Positions 36,373 through 39,563 of a DNA stretch of 39,563 nucleotides are shown here, piece after piece. The notes below the pieces were generated by a model. It worked only from the letters and a program-made list of their open reading frames with translations, was not told where the DNA came from and ran no database searches. Numbering within the stretch: position 1 is the stretch's first letter; each line of letters starts with the position of its first letter. The position numbers and the translations under genes are program-made. The DNA comes from Actinomadura sp. KC06 (GTDB lineage: Bacteria; Actinomycetota; Actinomycetes; Streptosporangiales; Streptosporangiaceae). Location: assembly GCF_004348735.1 (NCBI RefSeq), contig NZ_SMKT01000084.1, forward strand, positions 1 through 39,563, in the 5' to 3' direction.

Positions 36373-39063
36373 GTGGCGACGAAAGCAGCGACCCCTGACA
36401 AGCGTGACCGGCTTCTTCTGCTCGATGGGCATTCCCTGGCCTACCGGGCGTTCTTCGCGTTGCCCGTGGAGAACTTCTCCACGACCGATGGGCAGCCGAC
36501 CAACGCCGTCTACGGCTTCACCTCGATGCTCATCAACGTCCTGCGCGACGAGCAGCCGACCCATATCGCCGTGGCCTTCGACCGCTCCGAGCCGACGTTC
36601 CGGCACGAGCAGTACGTCGAGTACAAGGCGGGCCGGCAGAAGACCCCGGACGAGTTCCGCAGCCAGGTCAGCCTGATCTTCGAGGTCCTGGACGCGCTGC
36701 GCATCCCTCGCCTGTCCGTCGCCGGGTTCGAGGCCGACGACATCATCGCCACCCTGTCCGTCCAGGCCGTGTCCGCGGGCATGGAGACCCTCATCGTCAC
36801 CGGCGATAGGGACGCCTTCCAGCTCGTCAACGACGACGTCACGATCCTGTACCCGGTCCGCGGCGTGTCCGAGCTGTCCCGGATGGACCCGGCCGCCGTC
36901 GAGTCCCGCTACGGCGTCCCGCCCGTCCGGTACCGGGAGCTTGCCGCGCTGGTCGGGGAGAGCAGCGACAACCTGCCCGGCGTGCCCGGCGTCGGCCCGA
37001 AGACCGCCGCCAAGTGGCTCGTCAAGTACGGCGACCTCGACACCCTCGTCTCCCGCGTCGACGAGATCAAGGGCAAGGCCGGCGACAGCCTCCGCGAGCA
37101 CCTCGCCGGGGTGCTGCGCAACCACCAGATCAACAAGCTCGACACCGAGGTCGGCCTCGAGCTGACGCCCCCGCAGCTGACGATGGGCCAGTGGGACCGC
37201 GAGGAGATCCACACCCTCTTCGACTCGCTGCAGTTCCGCGTCCTGCGCGAGCGCCTGTACGCCACGATCTCCACCGCCGAGCCCGAGGCCGACGAGGGCT
37301 TCGACGTCCAGCTTGACGCGCTGGAGCCCGGCGCGCTCGCCGCCTGGCTGAACGCCAACGCCGGCGACCGCCTCGGCATCGCCGTCACCGGCACGTGGGG
37401 CCGCGGCACGGGCGAGATCACCGCGCTGGCGCTGGCGTCCAAGAAGGGCCCGGCGGTCCACCTCGACCCGGCCGAGCTGATCGAGGACGACGAGCGCGCC
37501 CTCGCCGCCTACCTCGCCGACACGGCGCGTCCCAAGGCGATCCACGAGGCCAAAGGCCCCATGCTGGCCCTCGCCGCCCGCGGCATCACGCTCGACGGCG
37601 TCACCAGCGACACCGCGCTCGCCGCCTACCTCGCGCTCCCCGGCCAGCGGACGTTCGACCTCGCCGACCTCGCGCTTCGCTACCTGCACCGCGAGCTGCG
37701 CAGCGAGACCGAGGACACCGGGCAGCTCACCCTCGACGGCTCCGGCGAGGAGGAGGCCGCCGAGGCGCTCGCCGTCCGCGCCCGCGCCGTCACCGAGCTG
37801 GCGGAAGTCCTCGACAAGGACCTCGACAAGCGCGGCGCCACCCGCCTCCTGAACGAGGTGGAGCTGCCGCTCGTCGGCGTCCTCGCCGGGATGGAGCGCG
37901 CCGGGATCGCCGTCGACACCGACCACCTCGCCGGGCTGTCGGCGTCCCTCGGCGGCCAGGTCAAGGAGCAGGAGCAGGCCGCCCATGCCGCCGTCGGCCA
38001 CGAGTTCAACCTCGGGTCGCCGAAGCAGGTGCAGCAGGTCCTGTTCGACGAGCTGAACCTGCCCAAGACCAAGCGCACCAAGACCGGCTACACCACCGAC
38101 TCCGAGGCGCTCACCAACCTCCAGGAGAAGGAGCCGCACCCCGTCCTGGAGCACATCCTGCGCTGGCGCGAGGTCGCGAAGCTCAAGAGCATCGTCGACT
38201 CCCTCATCCCGATGGCCGACGACGCCGGCCGCATCCACACCACGTTCAACCAGATGATCGCCGCCACCGGGCGGCTCTCCTCGACCGACCCGAACCTGCA
38301 GAACATCCCGATCCGCACGGCCGAGGGCCGCCAGATCCGCGAGGCGTTCATCGTCTCCGGCGAATTCGAGTCCCTCCTCACGGCCGACTACTCGCAGATC
38401 GAGCTGCGCATCATGGCGCACCTCTCCGAAGACGAGGCCCTCCTCGAAGCGTTCGGCTCCGGCGCCGACTTCCACACCATCACCGCGTCCCGCGTGTTCG
38501 GCCTGCCGCCCGAGCAGATCGACCCCGAGCTGCGCGCCCGCATCAAGGCCATGAACTACGGCCTCGCCTACGGCCTGTCCGCCTACGGGCTCTCCCAGCA
38601 GCTCCGGATCTCCCCGGACGAGGCCCGCGGCCTCATGGAGGAGTACTTCGAGCAGTTCGGCGGCGTCCGCGACTACCTCCGCGACATCGTCGCCAAGGCC
38701 CGCCAGGACGGCTACACCGAGACCATCCTCGGCCGCCGCCGATACCTGCCCGACCTCAACTCCGACAACCGGCAGCGCCGCGAGATGGCCGAGCGCATGG
38801 CCCTCAACGCCCCCATCCAGGGCTCCGCCGCCGACATCATCAAGGTCGCCAGCCTCAACGTCGACCGCGCCCTCCGCGCCGCCGGCCTGACGTCCCGGAT
38901 GCTCCTCCAGGTCCACGACGAACTCGTCTTCGAGGTGGCGCCGGGCGAGCTCGACGACCTCAAGACCCTCGTCAGCACCGAGATGGCCGGCGCCTACGAC
39001 CTCCGCGCCCCCCTGAGCGTCTCCATGGGCACAGGCCAAACCTGGCAGGAGGCGGCTCACTAG
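36373..39063 (+). CDS. polA: DNA polymerase I
   Basis: An 896-residue family A polymerase that fills gaps and removes RNA primers in replication and repair. Domains in order: 5' nuclease (about 1-300, with LLLLDGHSLAYRAFFALP, FDRSEPTFRHEQY, GFEADDIIATL and VTGDRDAFQLV, giving its acidic metal ligands), a 3'-5' exonuclease-like domain (about 320-500) that lacks the DxE and other acidic catalytic residues, and the polymerase domain. Catalytic motifs: A with Asp672 (DYSQIELR), B (O helix) with Tyr729 in AMNYGLAYG, and C with His848-Asp849-Glu850. So it should have no proofreading, as in other actinobacteria. The GTG start fits the TAGAGT 6 bases upstream. T-runs follow just after the stop. Confidence 0.98.
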   Translation: MATKAATPDKRDRLLLLDGHSLAYRAFFALPVENFSTTDGQPTNAVYGFTSMLINVLRDEQPTHIAVAFDRSEPTFRHEQYVEYKAGRQKTPDEFRSQVSLIFEVLDALRIPRLSVAGFEADDIIATLSVQAVSAGMETLIVTGDRDAFQLVNDDVTILYPVRGVSELSRMDPAAVESRYGVPPVRYRELAALVGESSDNLPGVPGVGPKTAAKWLVKYGDLDTLVSRVDEIKGKAGDSLREHLAGVLRNHQINKLDTEVGLELTPPQLTMGQWDREEIHTLFDSLQFRVLRERLYATISTAEPEADEGFDVQLDALEPGALAAWLNANAGDRLGIAVTGTWGRGTGEITALALASKKGPAVHLDPAELIEDDERALAAYLADTARPKAIHEAKGPMLALAARGITLDGVTSDTALAAYLALPGQRTFDLADLALRYLHRELRSETEDTGQLTLDGSGEEEAAEALAVRARAVTELAEVLDKDLDKRGATRLLNEVELPLVGVLAGMERAGIAVDTDHLAGLSASLGGQVKEQEQAAHAAVGHEFNLGSPKQVQQVLFDELNLPKTKRTKTGYTTDSEALTNLQEKEPHPVLEHILRWREVAKLKSIVDSLIPMADDAGRIHTTFNQMIAATGRLSSTDPNLQNIPIRTAEGRQIREAFIVSGEFESLLTADYSQIELRIMAHLSEDEALLEAFGSGADFHTITASRVFGLPPEQIDPELRARIKAMNYGLAYGLSAYGLSQQLRISPDEARGLMEEYFEQFGGVRDYLRDIVAKARQDGYTETILGRRRYLPDLNSDNRQRREMAERMALNAPIQGSAADIIKVASLNVDRALRAAGLTSRMLLQVHDELVFEVAPGELDDLKTLVSTEMAGAYDLRAPLSVSMGTGQTWQEAAH

Positions 39064-39563
39064 TTTTTTGCATTTTTCTCCTCCTTCGGCCCTGGCGGGC
39101 CTCCATCGTCGAGAACGCGGTGCGATCGCTGGCATCGCTTCGGCTCGCCTGGCGGCTCGCTGCGCGATCAGGTTCTCGCAGGCTCGAACCTGCCTTCGGA
39201 CGCGATCGCGACGGTTTGGTCGTTGCGTGGTTGCGGCGAGGGCTGGGGTCGCCGCAGTAGCGGGTGCGGCTTTGGTGCCTCCGGCTTGCTGCGCGAGCCG
39301 GTTCTTGCAGGCTTGACCCGGTCTTCGGACGCGATCGCGGTGGTTTGGGTTGTTGCGGGGGTGCGGCTACGGGCTGAGGGCTTTGCAGTAGCGGGGGCGG
39401 GCGTTAGTGCGTGCGGCTCGCTTCGCTAGCGGGTTCTTGCGAGCTTCTGTCTTGTCCCTGCTGAGCTTTCGAGCGCGATCGCCAAGGCGTGTCGGGGGTG
39501 GCTTTGTCGTGAGACGTCACTTCCCTGGGGTGGCGCCATTCCTGGGTAAAAGCGACTTGGTGG
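39061..39563 (+). repeat. degenerate tandem repeats of about 130 bp downstream of polA
   Basis: The last 500 bases hold no credible gene. After TTTTTTGCATTTTT at 39064-39077 come three decaying copies of a unit of about 129-132 bases. The CGGCT(C/T)GCT part starts at 39153, 39282 and 39414, and the second landmark, (T)TCGGACGCGATCGCG, at about 39195 and 39325, with a worn copy (CGAGCGCGATCGCC) near 39470. The GCAGTAGCGGG piece recurs at 39254 and 39385. The CGCGATCGCG core is palindromic. Base composition is less GC-rich and more G/T-skewed than in the genes. The repeat may continue past the window edge. Confidence 0.7.

Noticed and set aside
35704..39135. A 1143-codon minus-strand frame opposite polA
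   Set aside because: Same antisense artefact; composition is Gly/Val/Asp/Leu-rich without motifs and it runs through the thioesterase gene region.

Overview
The window is about 39.6 kb of very GC-rich chromosome from an actinobacterium. The evidence is the extreme third-position GC, frequent GTG and TTG starts, many apparently leaderless genes, and a gene order like the hisI-trp-lgt-pyk-pdtaR-polA segment of Mycobacterium tuberculosis and the hisI-trp-lgt-gltBD-pyk-polA segment of Streptomyces coelicolor (both recalled, not searched). The style fits Streptosporangiales, for example an Actinomadura-like genus. That placement is an inference. I see no insertion sequence, prophage, integrase, CRISPR array or rRNA.

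Layout. (1) 1-6425: a MDMPI_N/TIGR03085-type protein, a cold-shock protein, hisI, a Trp-associated membrane protein, an orphan OmpR-type regulator with a degenerate receiver, a DUF2752 membrane protein, then trpC, a tiny Trp-containing reading frame with a hairpin, trpB and trpA. trpE, normally just after hisI, is missing. (2) 6426-13454: a cell-envelope block. It holds a VKOR-family quinone oxidoreductase, two membrane-anchored DsbA-like proteins, lipoprotein transferase lgt, a VIT/CCC1 metal transporter, and two tandem paralogous membrane-anchored proteins of unknown function that share a C-x17-C signature. Two repeat patches lie between genes. (3) 13455-19906: gltBD, preceded by a near-perfect DasR-type operator and closed by a perfect 23-bp stem. 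(4) 19915-25513: an accessory block in mixed orientations: a DUF6069-like membrane protein, an AraC regulator with a VOC protein, a PLP decarboxylase, a toroid (cyclase-like) protein, a second AraC-type regulator and a PfpI-family protein. (5) 25535-29554: pyruvate kinase behind a double DasR-type operator, an AGCS amino-acid symporter, an odd tRNA gene with a Leu (CAA) anticodon but class I shape, and the ANTAR regulator pdtaR. (6) 29841-34844: a five-gene branched-chain amino-acid ABC transporter. (7) 34970-39063: a DUF4352-like exported protein, a hotdog thioesterase and DNA polymerase I, followed by degenerate tandem repeats of about 130 bp.

How the genes work together. hisI and trpCBA make histidine and tryptophan. 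gltBD, the AGCS symporter and the liv system handle glutamate and amino-acid nitrogen. pyk supplies pyruvate. DasR-like sites before both gltB and pyk suggest that N-acetylglucosamine status may tune carbon and nitrogen flow together. The VKOR-DsbA-DsbA-Lgt block is a plausible unit for folding and lipidating exported proteins, and the two C-x17-C paralogues beside it may be its clients or partners.

The best candidates for new biology are the C-x17-C paralogue pair, the trpC-trpB leader, the class I tRNA-Leu-like gene and the degenerate regulator inside the trp cluster.
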